Assembly: GCA_918807975.1 (NCBI GenBank)
Contig: OU964932.1
Span: 20,553,501 to 20,617,500 of the forward strand
Reading direction: 5' to 3'
DNA length: 64,000 nt
Source of the DNA: Aplidium turbinatum
Taxonomy: Eukaryota > Chordata > Ascidiacea > Aplousobranchia > Polyclinidae
Position numbers and translations under genes: made by a program. Shown here one piece after another: positions 25,301 to 36,151 of the stretch. The notes beneath the pieces were generated by a model. It made no database searches, was not told the origin of the DNA, and saw nothing but the letters and a program-made list of their open reading frames with translations. How positions within the stretch are numbered: the stretch's first letter is position 1; every line of letters begins with the position of its first letter.

Positions 25301-28169
25301 ACAGCACGTTTAATTTTGTAAAGTTGCAGCGGTTTTCGTCGTTTCTACGCTATCAATTTGTTAATATCAATGAATATAAAACCTCGCACGAGGTCTTGAA
25401 ACTCCCTGCTAAAATATGACGCAGTCACATTGTACTGTATTTCATTTTTCATGCAACATTGACAACATATTAGACCACATCCTCCGCCCATCAAACGGAG
25501 CGGAAAATCTGCACGATTTGACCACAGATTGTTACAAAGTAGTGGTGTAGTCTGAAAAACATCACCGTCACCCATTATTGCATGGTGAAAAGATACATCG
25601 TCGATTCCATGAATGATCAAACAATGACCAATGTTTCCCGTTTGATCTTCAATGCATATTTGCACTGTAGGTTGCATATGTTGAACACGATATTCAGTTT
25701 ACCACAATTTTTTTCCAGCGGATAAAAGCAAATCAAATCCAGAAGTTGCTCCAAGAAGAAAAGACCGTTCTGCAAGAACAATCCATGACATTGCACATGC
25801 AGGTAGTTGGGGTTATGAGTGGTACACTTGCTCTTCGATTTAGTAAACGCTATTTCGTGACAGTGATTACGATTATAGTGAAAATGAACAGCATTTTTTT
25901 AAATAAAGAATGCTTAAGGTTGTTCTGTTTACTCATTTAATAATCTTTATTTTTATAACATATACTTAATTATTTATTATAATATCTTTATTTGCAGCAA
26001 AAGAAGACAGTTTTAGTTTTTGATACGTTTACGTGATCATAGGTATTTTTGTCTCTTTTTGTTCAAACTTTTTGACCGTTTTAACCATCATGTGTTATAC
26101 TTTTAATTTCATGAAAATAACTCTAAAACTGATCGAATATGACTTAAAACTTCGTTTTGTTTAGTTGAAGCTTTTCAATAGTTATCATTTCCGCAAGGTG
26201 GAATCACAAAATCAAGTAGTGCGCCGTCTAGAGGAGAAAGAAAGAGCACTTCTGGCCAGCTTGACGGCGACAGAGAAGGAGATGGCGTTGCGAAATCAAG
26301 CCATGGACTTACATAAACGGAAGGTGATGAGTTGAAAACCGTCTCGATTGCATTCATAATGTCGGTGTGGGCCTGGCTGGGTTTCTTCATTTCATATTTT
26401 TACATTTACAGTCTTCGAAATTAACGTCGGCAATTGCCGAGGTGATTGCCGACGCAGATGCATGAATGGCGCATCAACGTCGGCAATAAAAATGCCGAGG
26501 CCACACGAGCGCTTGTAAGGACCACAGACTACACCACACTAGGATGTTGATTCAATCTTACTATTGCTAGATGTTTTATTTGGTTTACTTCCTACTTTGC
26601 CAGCGCTTAGACACGTGCCCATTGTACGCATGACAGATGTTACACAATACTTGGTAGAGAGAATTTGGTGTAGCTTGGCCGGTATATATCTTGCCTGGCC
26701 ACAAAGCCATCAAACAGGATTGTTACAGTCAGGAACAATTTGTTGCGTTTGTTACTGTCAGGCGGTGGAGATGACGCAAATAACCGAAGACATCCGTCGA
26801 GACCTGGAGAAACGGAAAGAGAGAATTAGTATCCTGGAGGAATCAGTTGATAGGAAAGTTGAAACCCTTGAAGAAGAACACTTCAAGTTAAGTAGGATGC
26901 AGGTATGGTTAGGTTTTCCTTGTTTTCAACATATTTGATGTTCTCAGTTTCAAAATGATCAGAATTTCAATTATTTTCAATCGGTTTTTATTCCATCGTG
27001 GCAGCTTTGACGTATGTAGTTCTCTCTGTATGTAGTTTCGATTTTCTACTGGCTCGTTTTGCTTCCATATATGTTTAGTAGGCTGCCAGCATTCCTCTTC
27101 ATTTCTAACCAAGACTTATTTCCACAAAATCGAACACATTTCCTTAAATCGACTGTGTATTCCAAGAACGCTTGAAGATGTAGAGTATGTTTTTTTCCAT
27201 TGATGTTGCTTTCTTTCATCGTTTTAAAACATCTTTCGTCCACCATCCTGTAACCTTTCTGAGCCGTGCAATGTCCATTTCCAATTGCACTTCTCTATAG
27301 TCTTCTATAGCCACATTTTGCACATTTCCAATCTTCTGATAGCTTTCTTCATCATTGGTCCTGTTTTAATCTTCATTTGAATCCCAGGAGGATGGTGCGA
27401 GATTGCGAAGGAAGCTAGAAAAGCATAAGAAGACGGATGATTTGTACAGCGCTGATGAAGTCCTCATGGAGGAAATCAAAGAGTATAAAGTGAGTACCAG
27501 CTGGGAGCATGTCGCCATTGACGACCGTGCATGATAAGCCAAGCCTAGCCTCCAAGTTATACACCTGTCCATCCATGGGTTTGCATTGTGGTCATGCGCT
27601 GTTTTAGTAATGCATGGCGCTCTTGGATGACGTCACATTAAGGCAAGACAAGGAAAGCACCAGGATGTTACCATGTCATGTTTAAACGAGCACTTCTATT
27701 GTTTTTGTGTCCAGAACTCAGTTGTCAACTTGTGTCCTGATAAGACTCATCAGATTAATAAAAACAACACCTTTTTATAGTAATAAAAAGGACAAAGTGT
27801 AAAAGTAAAACTGCAATAAAGATTATAAATTAGAATTTTTGTACGGTTTTGTTGCTTTGTCGTATTTTATTTTCATATTTTAACATATTGTCATGTTTTA
27901 TTTTCATATTTTTGTCATATCATATTTTAACCTCATAATACTATCTGCGTTATAAAAGTGTTTTTTTTTAACTGAGGAATTTGTGTTTTCAGACCAAATT
28001 ACGTTGCCCTTGTTGTAACGTGAACAATAAGGACGCGGTGCTAACCAAGTGCTTCCATGTGTTCTGCATCAAATGTATCAAGGCCCGGTACGAAACGAGG
28101 CAGCGGAAGTGCCCGAAATGTAACGCCGGGTTCGGTGGAAATGATTTTCATCGGATCTACATCGAATGA
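13390..28169 (+). CDS. RNF20/40 (Bre1): E3 ubiquitin ligase Bre1 (RNF20/RNF40 orthologue)
   Basis: Nuclear E3 ligase that, with a Rad6-type E2, monoubiquitinates histone H2B in transcribed chromatin. Coding exons: 13390-13500, 14896-15063, 18281-18383, 19004-19148, 19332-19434, 20229-20368, 20844-20949, 21341-21463, 21966-22139, 22375-22443, 22607-22795, 23236-23377, 23602-23713, 24015-24093, 24247-24507, 25085-25267, 25719-25802, 26198-26323, 26762-26902, 27388-27489, 27993-28169. All have AG acceptors and GT donors, phases agree throughout, and the sum is 2838 nt, giving 945 residues (human RNF20 is 975). The start MATKRPFES with a following PPAKH resembles the basic N-terminus of the family. 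Long coiled coils fill most of the protein. Diagnostic blocks are [39 protein letters not shown] and [13 protein letters not shown]. The last exon encodes the C3HC4 RING (Cys892, 895, 907, His909, Cys912, 915, 927, 930) and the family C-terminus [10 protein letters not shown] single Bre1 gene is seen, as in most invertebrates. No coding defect was found. Confidence 0.97.
14615..14843. repeat. 229-bp near-perfect palindrome in Bre1 intron 1
   Basis: Two arms of about 110 bp pair almost completely around a centre near 14729. Both arms carry GCAAAGAAATTTATTCTCAC, AGCTAAATATCGATTTCGAT and AGCTAAAAGCTAGATCATCT in opposite orientation. The few mismatches include an AT-repeat length difference. Such a structure would form a long hairpin in the unspliced transcript. 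It may be a foldback MITE or an inverted duplication. Confidence 0.85.
15119..18191 (-). mobile_element. DDE-type DNA transposon in Bre1 intron 2 (hAT-like, unassigned family)
   Basis: Left end AGGGTGAGGCTGGTGCCCCT and right end, reversed, AGGGTGAGGCTGATGCCCCT form a 20-bp inverted repeat with one mismatch. The flanking direct repeat is ATTATACATT (15109-15118 and 18192-18201). If the terminal T/A is counted as part of the element, the duplication is 8 bp (TTATACAT), the usual size for hAT and P-type elements. The element is about 3.07 kb and carries a minus-strand transposase (see 15459-17510). It is antisense to Bre1 and removed with the intron. Confidence 0.85.
15459..17510 (-). pseudogene. 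Transposase remains within the 15119-18191 element
   Basis: Successive minus-strand frames read as one protein in several frames: an N-terminal part starting near [16 protein letters not shown] (about 17500), a basic stretch [12 protein letters not shown], a 187-residue open stretch (17108-16545) with [13 protein letters not shown] and FDTTSSNT, then [14 protein letters not shown] (about 16515-16470), then [20 protein letters not shown] and [12 protein letters not shown]. The order D(TTSSN), C-x2-H, and a late acidic residue fits the RNase H fold of hAT-like transposases. I recall similar multicopy uncharacterised proteins in cnidarians and insects, but give no family name. At least three frame changes or stops separate the parts, so it is inactive unless short introns explain some of them. 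Confidence 0.7.
19576..19643. mobile_element. Small palindromic MITE in a Bre1 intron
   Basis: CCAGACAGCAAATCA at the left is matched by TGATTTGCTGTCTGG at the right, enclosing AATGAATCAATGTAAAA. Related copies are at 6861, 28192 and 54390. Confidence 0.55.
20085..20195 (-). repeat. Degenerate tRNA-like SINE in a Bre1 intron
   Basis: On the minus strand CCAATAGCTCAGTCGATTAA fits an A box, and a B-box-like GATGGTTCTACTCTCG follows after a longer gap. It sits just before the exon at 20229. A tRNA gene is unlikely because the arm spacing is wrong. Confidence 0.4.
24584..25054. repeat. 14-bp minisatellite in a Bre1 intron, about 33 units
   Basis: Units of CAACTTTGCGGCAA and variants (TGGCAT, AGGCAA, TGACAT, CAGCAA endings) run for about 470 bp. 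Variant order repeats in longer blocks, so there is a higher-order pattern. Because 14 is not a multiple of 3, translation cycles every 42 nt, and most frames stay open on both strands, giving Leu/Gln/Cys/Asn-rich chance proteins. It lies between the exons ending 24507 and starting 25085, so it is spliced out. Confidence 0.93.
26411..26500. repeat. CGTCGGCAA inverted-repeat cluster in a Bre1 intron
   Basis: AACGTCGGCAATTGCCGA is itself palindromic, followed by GTGATTGCCGACGC and, after 20-odd bases, a second AACGTCGGCAA and a TGCCGAGG. It is probably the remnant of a MITE end. No other copy was seen in the window. Confidence 0.4.
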
Positions 28170-28191
28170 AGGATCCGTGGGCTACAACCTA

Positions 28192-28266
28192 GTCAGCAAA
28201 TTCCGTCATTTTACATTGATTCAACATGTGCTGACAGTGTAAAAACGACAGATTTTGCTACCTGGG
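28192..28266 (+). mobile_element. Small MITE in the Bre1 3' UTR
   Basis: It begins 23 bases after the Bre1 stop codon. CAGCAAATTCCGTCATTTTA at the left and the reverse of AACGACAGATTTTGCTACCT at the right are imperfect inverted repeats around ACATTGATTCAACATG. It shares its core with the copy at 6861-6912. If 28482 is the poly(A) signal used, this MITE is in the mature mRNA. Confidence 0.6.
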
Positions 28267-28481
28267 AAATGACAAGATTTATTTTAAGACACTTTTGCGT
28301 TCTGTTTACGTTATCTAACGTTAAACGACGGAAAGTCAATTTAAATATGATGCAACGTTATGAAAAAGGGTCGTTTGGAAACCAAGTTTATTTCCTTTTG
28401 ATTGCAAAAATGGACTAATTCATTGGACTACAAAATGCTGTATTGCTGCTAAATCTTAACCGAACACTGGAACCTTACCAT

Positions 28482-28487
28482 AATAAA
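28482..28487 (+). terminator. Poly(A) signal, probably Bre1
   Basis: AATAAA 313 bases past the Bre1 stop codon on the sense strand. A second AATAAA follows at 28561. The first would give a 3' UTR of about 330 bases. Confidence 0.55.
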
Positions 28488-28566
28488 CAATCATATGCTA
28501 CAAACCAGTGGGTTATGTTTTTCTTGCAGATATTTTGCAGATTCTATTTCTGCTACATTTAATAAA

Positions 28567-29065
28567 ATGCAACATATGAGAAATGGAAGCTTTTGAAGCA
28601 GTATGTCGCCATTGTCATGAAAAGTGTTGTTAAGTTAAATTTTTAGTTAAATGTCTAGCTTCCGCCTTAGATATCTTCAATTTCGCTTCCAGTGGGCTAA
28701 AAAATATGAGTGCCTTGTGCAACCGGTTAGTTAGATTGATGAAACGTTATTGAGCGAGAAAATTAAGTTTTGAAAAAGCGGAGAAAAAATACTTGCTTTT
28801 TCTCTGTCTTGTTGGGCATGGGCACATTATTAAGTGCCCTATGTGGTCCGCTTTTGGTAAATTAGCAGTAAACCTGCGCTACTTGAAATGGTGAAGACGT
28901 AGGGTCGTAGGCTATTTCACCATTTGGGAGCTAACAAAGTGTTCTAAGGTCAGGAAGTATTCGGATGAAGGCGCAGTGAATGGCCTGTCTTAAACGAAGA
29001 TGGCGAGACTGTCCATTACAGCAATAGCGTAAACGGGGAGGTGTATTCCTGGGCGCGAGATAATT
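28567..29065. other. Intergenic stretch, nothing recognised
   Basis: No protein, RNA gene or transposon end recognised between the Bre1 poly(A) signals and the repeat starting near 29066. Confidence 0.4.
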
Positions 29066-29335
29066 TTATATGCTGGAAACCTTGAGCGTATTCTTTGAAT
29101 ACAGTGCCCGAAGATCTCATTGGTACCGTGTCCATTGCCCTTTTAACAGCCTTGCGAACAGCGTTGAATCAAGTCGCCCAGCTACATTTATTTTCAAGTT
29201 CAAATTTACAATTACTGGTTGGTTGGTTTTGAATCTTTACCATCAGACTGACAAAGCCTTGACAGGTTAAACATGGTAGTTTCTCATACTTGTAGAGGCT
29301 CTTGACGCGGTAGGCTCTTTATGATAGAACAGTTT
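29066..29335. repeat. Fragment of the family-D repeat body
   Basis: AAGATCTCATTGGTACCGTG and ACTGACAAAGCCTTGACAGG match pieces at 35355-35395 and 43921-43945. Its last part overlaps the 3' body of the family-D SINEs at 29990 and 43912 (AGGCTCTTGACGC). It looks like a longer, truncated relative. Confidence 0.5.
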
Positions 29336-29445
29336 TCCTTGCGAATCAGCTGATTTCAGTCATGTGACTCAGCACGTAATATTCTGACCAATCTACTCGA
29401 AAGATTTTTGATACAAAGAAATTTAAGTGAATGTATCGCCACAAG

Positions 29446-29560
29446 CAGCGTGGCCCAATGGGTTAGGGCAAGGGAATAGTCATTTCGATTGCGTGGGTTC
29501 GATTCCCACCCTCTGCTAATACTCTTTTTTCTTCTGCAACTGAACTGAGTGCAAGAAGGA
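29446..29560 (+). repeat. tRNA-derived SINE, family A, copy 3
   Basis: The best preserved head of the family: TGGCCCAATGGGTTAGGG (A box region) and GTGGGTTCGATTCCCACCC (perfect B box), then CTCTTTTTTCTTCTG. The tRNA-like part is close to a class I tRNA without matching acceptor-stem halves, so it is a SINE rather than a tRNA gene. Confidence 0.8.
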
Positions 29561-29606
29561 TCTTAATGACTGTAATCAATTGAGTTTATAAGGAAAATTG
29601 TCCTAC

Positions 29607-29925
29607 CTTTGTTTGTTTGTTTGTTTGTTTATCTTTATCCTGCATTGCGGGAAAGCGGACTTGAGCGCTATGCATCGGTGTACGCCTTCTGACGTACACC
29701 TGACCTACGCTGCAGCCGACAGCAATGTCTGTTTCCGGTTGTCTACTTTACTTATGACTTAAATTTGGTACTACCCATTACTCGAAAATCGATCACTAGG
29801 TAGAGGCAATTATCGTAAAGTTTCTTGCCCAGAGAAACAACAGCAAGTGCGAGTGGCTGGAGTCGAACATGCAGGCTCTCGACTGCGAGCCCAACGCGCT
29901 AACCACTCGGCCACGGCTGCCGACA
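29607..29925 (-). repeat. tRNA-derived SINE with (CAAA)n tail
   Basis: Minus-strand head GCCGTGGCCGAGTGGTTAGC and GTTCGACTCCAGCCACTCGC (A and B boxes), body with CTGGGCAAGAAACTTTACGA, and a terminal (CAAA) run of six copies at 29607-29630. This is a complete SINE layout: head, body, simple tail. Only this copy was noticed in the window. Confidence 0.8.
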
Positions 29926-29989
29926 ATTTTTAGTGCCTATTCTTATTCTTTGCCTTATTTGCCTTTGATCTTATTCTTTGCCTATTCTT

Positions 29990-30249
29990 AACCAATGCGC
30001 CGCGGCGCAATGGTGGTAGCTGGTTCGCACGGAAAACTGTCCTATGTTAACGTGCCTACCTCTTGACGCAGGGCCGGTTACCGAGATTGCCAAAGTGAAG
30101 TTCTCGGGTTGTTGAAGTGTTATTGCCGGGGAATTATTCCATTCAATAGGTGCAGTCCTAAAAATGCGTTGCTCACGCGCACCCACGAGAGTCGAACTAG
30201 TGCCGCGTAATCTTGAGCCAGGCACGTAACCACTGAGCTAACGGGGCGG
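29990..30249 (-). repeat. tRNA-derived SINE, family D, copy 1
   Basis: Minus-strand head CCGTTAGCTCAGTGGTTACG and CTAGTTCGACTCTCGTGGG (A and B boxes). The body includes AATTCCCCGGCAATAACACT and GGTAACCGGCCCTGCGTCAA, shared with 43912-44140. Confidence 0.8.
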
Positions 30250-31110
30250 ACTATCCTACTTCCATATGTAACTATAGTTACACGCTTCCATTACAAAAAA
30301 TAAGCTTTTCAATATTCATGTTTGTCGATAATCTTTATAGTTTTATAATATCAAAGACAGTAGTAGAATTGCATTTGATAATAATAAGTTGCGAATAATG
30401 TATGCATCAGTAAGTTCCCTTTTGGGATGTAAAAAGTTAGTCTACCATTAAGATTTCACAAGTTAGGCTATTTGAAGAGAGGTTTCCAGTGTCTGTGAAT
30501 AGCAAAAATAGCGCTTAGAAGTAACAATAGCGCGCTACTATTTGTCCAAGTAACAGTAGCGCGTTACATTTCATCGACCGGTACCGAGTAGGTTGCCCCG
30601 CTCTTTTGGCATATTGTAGCAGTAGCGATAAGAGTCACCACTTTGAAAGTAGCGGATGCTAACCTCTACTGGTAGGCTACTACTTCGTCACCCAGGTTGA
30701 TAGTTTTAGCTTATTTTTGCGCAGAGGCGCCACCTTACGCTTGCAGAAATATAAGACTTATTTTGTAAATTACGTTCTGCCACTTTACCCTGTTTGTAGG
30801 CTGCGCAAAAACTAGTTTCAAAAAAAAAAATTGAAAACATATTGTTTCAACATACACTTTTTTCATAGCTTTCCGATAAAAAAAATCGCGGAATAGATAA
30901 GGGCTTAGCCATGCCCATACAAAGCGCTGGCTGGTTCAAATTAGTTCACTGAGCATTGAAACCGGTAATGCCAGTTTACTGTTGCTTTCTTGAATATGAG
31001 ACTATTTTGTTTTTGCTTGTGTTGAACACTTCTCAATCATAATCGCCACTCTTCATAGGTTGGCTGCGGAAAAGGTCTATTGTATCTAGTTTCGGTTTCA
31101 TGCAGCAAAC
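30250..31110. other. Intergenic stretch, nothing recognised
   Basis: Short frames only. GTAACAGTAGCGCG-like direct repeats near 30520-30565 are too short to call. Confidence 0.4.
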
Positions 31111-31219
31111 CAACATAGCCAGGGGCGTAGCCAGCACAAAATTTGAGTGGGAAATAAGTATTTTTGCAGATGTAAGTAAGTCTGGAAAGGAGTCATCAAA
31201 GGCGGCGCACTCACATGAG

Positions 31220-31290
31220 TCTGGGGGGCCTATTCCAAAAAAATTGAAAAGTAACTTGTGCGTTCTGAGAGAACTTTCAGCCTAAATCAA
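31220..31290. repeat. Fragment of the GGGGTCTGGGGGG family
   Basis: GTCTGGGGGGCCTATTCC followed by an A-rich run, then TTGTGCGTTCTGAGAGAA, matches the repeats at 1877 and 48240. Surrounding GGGGCGTAGCCAG (31128) and ATACGCCCCTCC (about 31399) may be its ends, but no target duplication was found. Confidence 0.4.
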
Positions 31291-31654
31291 TATTCAATAG
31301 TAGCCTACAACTTTGTCAAATGATGCTGTAACAGAGTGTAAAATTTTCATTTAAAATATTTCGGGGGTAGGCAGTTGCTCCCTTTACTTCTTTGACTATA
31401 CGCCCCTCCTGGGGACAGTAGATTACCGGGATGCGTAACTACATCCGCTTTTCGTTCATCCGCAACATTAGAAGGGTAATTTTTTTTATTATTTACAAAA
31501 TAATGTATTTTTTATGGGTTATATAAAAAGAGTGAAGTTGGTTTTGAAGTAATTTAAAGTTTTTAGTTGAAAGCAAGCCAGCAGCAAAGCGTGAAAAAAA
31601 TAACTGCTAAAGCCGTAGCCTAATTGCAGACAAAATGCTGGTATATGATTACTA

Positions 31655-32713
31655 TTAATGATGGCAAGAAAACGCGATTATCCAAGTGGAGCGAAAAAAG
31701 CTGAGGTTTGACAAGAATATTCGAAAAACAATACCGTCAATTACCGTATTTTACGAACCATAAGGCGCACTTTAAATCCTTTTTTTCCTCATAAATTGAT
31801 CGTGCGCCTTATGGTACGGTGCACCTAATGTATGGATCAAGTGCGGTAGTGCTGTATTGTCTACACTCAAATCCAGTACCGATACTACTATTATATATGG
31901 TCCGATGCGCCTTATGTATGAACAAAAACTTATCAAAGCAATTTATTGACAGTGCGCCTTATAGTCGGGTGCGCCTTATGATCCGTAAAATACGGTATGT
32001 CATTTCTTCAAAGAGAAGTTCAGGTTGAGTCAAATTTTGACGTTGGCACGTCTGCTGCTGAAGCAGTTGCTGCTGATGCATCATCATCTTCCATTGCATC
32101 ATCACTAGATGTTGATTCCAGTAATGACGCAGTTCAAGGTGATGTTACATCAACATCCAGTGTCTCCTTACCCGCAGCTCACTCTCCTGATAATCGTTCT
32201 AGACCCAATATTTCTTATAGTAATGATATTGAAAATTAGCCTGAAATAATTATATCTGACATGAAAGAATAGGTACTGGTGTAGTGTTGGTAGTAAAGTC
32301 TGCCAACATTTACAACAACATTTTTCAAAATTTTGCACCACAGCATGACTTGAACAAGACAAGGTACTGCAGTTTTTCATTATTTTACCACAATTGCATA
32401 AATAGTGAAAAAAACGTTCGATCATGGTTGTGCTTTTCTCCTTCTACGGGAAAACTGTATTGTTTTGTCTGCAAATTGTGTGGTCGGCAAACAGATAATA
32501 GTCTGTCGTTAGGCGGCTTGTGTGATTGGATAAATGCTGCAGGGAACATAAGTAGGCTATGCATGAGAACTCCCACAGTCATAAAAATTCATTGCTTTCA
32601 TACACTTTTCATTCAGTTGAACACTGCTGCTCTGCATCGAAAGTGATTGCTAATATGGGCCCCTAAACTTAGCTGTGCCTCAGGCCCCCGTGAGCCTTAA
32701 TCAGGCCCTGCCT
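31655..32713 (+). mobile_element. hAT remains, TTF-zinc-finger (ZMYM1-like) lineage, N-terminal half
   Basis: A start-like MARKRDYPSGAKKAEV (about 31662) is followed, after a MITE insertion, by a Ser/Asp-rich stretch (31997-32239) and then ENVRSWLCFSPSTGKLYCFV with downstream CKLCGRQ and DWINAAGNISRL (32408-32560). This is the TTF-type zinc finger that opens ZMYM1-like hAT transposases. The catalytic part is missing. The right end ...AATCAGGCCCTG at about 32702-32713 looks like a hAT terminus. The left end was not found. Confidence 0.65.
31744..31995. mobile_element. TA-flanked MITE with GCGCCTTA terminal repeats
   Basis: CCGTATTTTACGAACCATAA at the left pairs with the right end, which reversed reads CCGTATTTTACGGATCATAA. 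TA flanks both sides. TAAGGCGCAC is repeated several times inside each arm. This is the widespread Tc1/mariner/pogo-type MITE with ACCGTATTTT ends. It is inserted in the hAT frame at 31655-32713 and is therefore younger. Confidence 0.8.
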
Positions 32714-33938
32714 TCAATACTATTTTAGTGAGTTTTTCCGTATGCTGGTTTCTTGTTCATCGTAGAACAACAGTTAAGACATTTTTTGCATTAGAAATTG
32801 CGGCCAAAAATCCAAAACAGACGTTCATCAAGTTTGCGGTGAATGTAGTCAAGCTAAGTCAAGGTTGGTTGGAAAACGCCATAGGAGTAGGCGAAAAAAT
32901 AAAAAGACAGCCATCCGCTAAGCGCGTCTTTCTTAGGATTTCGTAACTTAATTGCCTGTCTTTGTCTTAGTCCAATCGTTCAACCACCAGGTACAGGTCT
33001 AAATAAAACAAACAGAAATCTACAATTCGATGTTTTACGTCACATGTCACACGTCAGCAAAGTTGGCTACGTCATATAAGTTTCAATATACTTCCATTCA
33101 CGTCATGGCTGGCGGGACAGCAGGAGGCAAACACTTTTATCTACGATAAAGTATGCTGAACCATAAATACTAAAGTTAATTAAAAACCACAATATTTCTG
33201 ACACATATACCTAAATGTCAACATGAATTTTGCAACCGGCTTGTATCAAGCAAAATACCAGAATTCCTATATTCGTAGTTTAACAATCTTTTTTCATCAT
33301 TGTAGAGCAGAAAATATTTGATGAAAAACATTTTACGACCTCAAACCTAACAGTTTGATAGCAAGAGAACATACGCGGGTTAAACTTGTGAAGTGAAAGA
33401 AGTTCACACAAACATATTGATGACAGCTTGTTTTGAATTGTCATAAATTGATAAAACTGTCAGTTGCAGTCGCAGATGAATTACAGTTGCCTTGGGCAAT
33501 AGTTTTGAGTGGTTAGAAACACCTTATCGGATCTGAATACTATTTCTAGATACAAGTAGTAGTATGCCGTGCAATCATTTTGAATAGATGATTGATAAAA
33601 AAAAGTAATCTGTATAAGTCTACTGTGGATAATAGTATCCAAACACTGGGATAACCAGCAGCAGAACAAATTCGAACGTTTTCGGCTTTACACTGTGCCA
33701 TCGTCAGAAAAAGCAACCAATTATATTTATAGGCTATCTGAAGTTAACAATTGTGATAATAATAAAATTGTGTAATAAATACTATTAAAAAACTAAAAGC
33801 AAAACTAAAATGCATTTGTTGTAACGACAGTTTTGTGTTAGGAACACTTTGAATCATTCCGAATAATGTTAATTAAGTCTGAAACCAAAATTCATCACGC
33901 ATTGCAGATACAATCGCTATCTCATACGTGCAACTATG
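32714..33938. other. Intergenic stretch, little recognised
   Basis: No gene recognised. AACGTTTTCGGCTTTAC at about 33675 with a downstream CGTCAGAAAAAG resembles the dispersed repeat at 6457 and 42288. Confidence 0.4.
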
Positions 33939-34624
33939 CATAGGCGTAGCCAGGGGGGGCGAAAGGGGCCATGGCCCCCAAAATTTCCAAGTTTGGATTC
34001 CGAAGTTGAGCCCTTTGTTGAAAATGTAATAAAATTTGTAGAAATTTATAGCGTTTTCCAAGACATCTGGCTATTAACACCCCCCAGGACTTGTTTTAGA
34101 CACACAGAAAGACACCAATAAATTTTGCAAATCGTAAATCGCGCAAACTTTAAGCGATTTACGTTTTTTTGAACTAATTTGTAGAAGGAATTCCAGAATG
34201 GCTTACTCTCTTGGTTTTTGTTGAGTTTTTGAGTTTTTGTGTAGCTGAGTTTTTGGTGTTCTCTAATTTTAACCGCAGTTTTTGTCCGTTCGTGTGTAAT
34301 AGCTACCTTTAATAAGTTAATAGCTGTTTATCTGCTAATAAACTTCATACAAATATTACCCTAAAAGTGTTTCCAGAAAGCGCTATAATCCATTATTTGA
34401 GTGCAATTTTTCAAAAATTTTCCGGGGGAGCATGCCAACGGACCCCCCTAGAATACGCGTGCCTTCGGCACGCTCTAACCCCCACCACTTTCATTGCTTC
34501 CCTTGCTCAACCCACCAGGATACGCCACTGCACATCAAGTGGCGATGGCTTAAATCAAATACTTGTTTTCTTCAATTCATCAAATATTTGGCCCCCCAAC
34601 ATTTTTTTTCTGGCTACGCCACTG
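33939..34624. mobile_element. Non-autonomous hAT element, 686 bp
   Basis: Ends CATAGGCGTAGCCAGGGGG and, reversed, CAGTGGCGTAGCCAGAAAA. The 8-bp target duplication is CAACTATG/CAACTGTG with one mismatch. Inside, near 34400-34520, is a further hAT-like repeat ending ATACGCCACTG, so at least one more insertion is present. Confidence 0.7.
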
Positions 34625-35188
34625 CAACTGTGTGCTGGCGGAAGCACCTTTTCTACTCAGTTCACATCAAGTATGGCATTTATTTATTTTCTAATCTCGT
34701 TTCTACAAATTTTCTGTTGATATTGTAACTCGTCGTGTGTTTCTCATCGCTATGCTTACCTTTTTGCTACATTCCTGACAGCTTCTCTTTTTCCATGCCG
34801 GTCCAAGTAATTCTCAATTGGCTACGTTGCAAAAACATTAAAATATCACATAAATTTTCAGTGTTTTATGAAATTATTATTGCTTTCTTCTTTTATTGTT
34901 GCTGAGTAGTTTCTCTGGCGAGGGCGCAGTGTAGGCTGTCATACAAAGCGATCAAATTTATTCTTTTTGTTGATGCGGCAAGTGTCATTTAACTGGATGC
35001 CTTTGTCCATGGTGCCCTTCTGTATGTCTGCTCGTAAACTGTCTGCGTTAGAAATGGTTGAGGACAATGATACTGGGGTCCTATAGGCTATAGCTAGTAG
35101 CGTTGACTGGGGGTTTAGGGGTAATTTTGGACCTGGGTCCGCGATGATTTTAGGGACCCATAACCTTTCCAAAGAGCCCGGAAACTTG

Positions 35189-35318
35189 AAGAAACCACGG
35201 GTATTCCTTGGATGAAGAAACCCTGGGTATTCCTTGGATGAAGAAACCCCGGGTATTCCTTAGATGAAGAAACCCCGGGTATTCCTTGGATGAAGAAACC
35301 CCGGGTATTCCTTAGATG
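35189..35318. repeat. 26-bp minisatellite, 5 units
   Basis: Five units of AAGAAACCCCGGGTATTCCT plus TGGATG or TAGATG. Each unit has a central CCCGGG. No gene lies around it. Confidence 0.9.
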
Positions 35319-35339
35319 TAGTGCGTTTTTCATAGTAGT

Positions 35340-35420
35340 GTCTTGATTTGGATCCAGAGGATCTCATTGGCACCTGGCCCAATGATCCTCGCAACAGCCC
35401 TGCCTATAGCCTACAACGCT
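35340..35420. repeat. Fragment related to 29066-29335
   Basis: AGGATCTCATTGGCACCTG and CAACAGCCCTGCCTATAG align with AAGATCTCATTGGTACCGTG and AACAGCCTTGCGAACAG of the 29066 repeat. Confidence 0.4.
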
Positions 35421-36050
35421 TTACGAAAACAAACTTTGTTGTCATTATCATCAAATGCAACAGAATCAACAGTCACTTTGTTTAGTCAAGATCACGTCTC
35501 AATCCACTGATGTAAGAAGGCAAACTGGCAAATTGAAAATCTTTGTCAACAAACATCAAGTTTTTGCAACATGACTTTTGAGCAGCAGCGTCTTTGTGCT
35601 GACTGCTGCACATCGTGTATGAGCGCTCCAAAGCGCGTTTATGAAATCTAAAAGCGCTTTCAAACGCGTCGTCACGGTCTGCCACACCCTAACTACGTCA
35701 CATGCTCAAGCTCGTCACACGGCTGGGTAAAAGCTCAGCTGTAACCCGAGCAGAAAATTAGCATGGAGACATATTTTAGCAGTAAGTTGGTTGTTTTGGC
35801 AATCGTTTGATAGCTTGTTTTAAAACAGCTGGCTCGCTCACGAAAAAGTGTTTGTTGCTGAGTTTCAATCAGAATTTTATAGAAATAGACTAAGCGTACT
35901 TTCGATGTTGCGGTACCCATAGTTAATTTAGTCTGTTGAGTCTAAATATAACAAGAAGGGCAATGGGCTAATTTTGAAGTTTTTATTGTTGTTTTGATGG
36001 GCAATTTTATTTCACATTTTATATTAAATTTGAATTAAAATAGCCTAGAG
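35421..36050. other. Intergenic stretch, nothing recognised
   Basis: Short frames only. No repeat or gene recognised. Confidence 0.35.
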
Positions 36051-36151
36051 CAGTGGCGGATTCAGAACGTAATTTATGGGTGAGCTTAGGAAATATGTTG
36101 GTGGGCCTTCACCAATAATGCCACGGCGGGCCAGCATATAAAAACTTAGTG

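Noticed and set aside
25345-25677. A 110-codon minus-strand frame inside a Bre1 intron
   Set aside because: No recognisable domain, no splice or promoter support, and antisense to an intron.
29446-29530. Possible true tRNA gene
   Set aside because: Good A and B boxes, but no pairing acceptor-stem halves, and the sequence continues into a body shared with two other copies.
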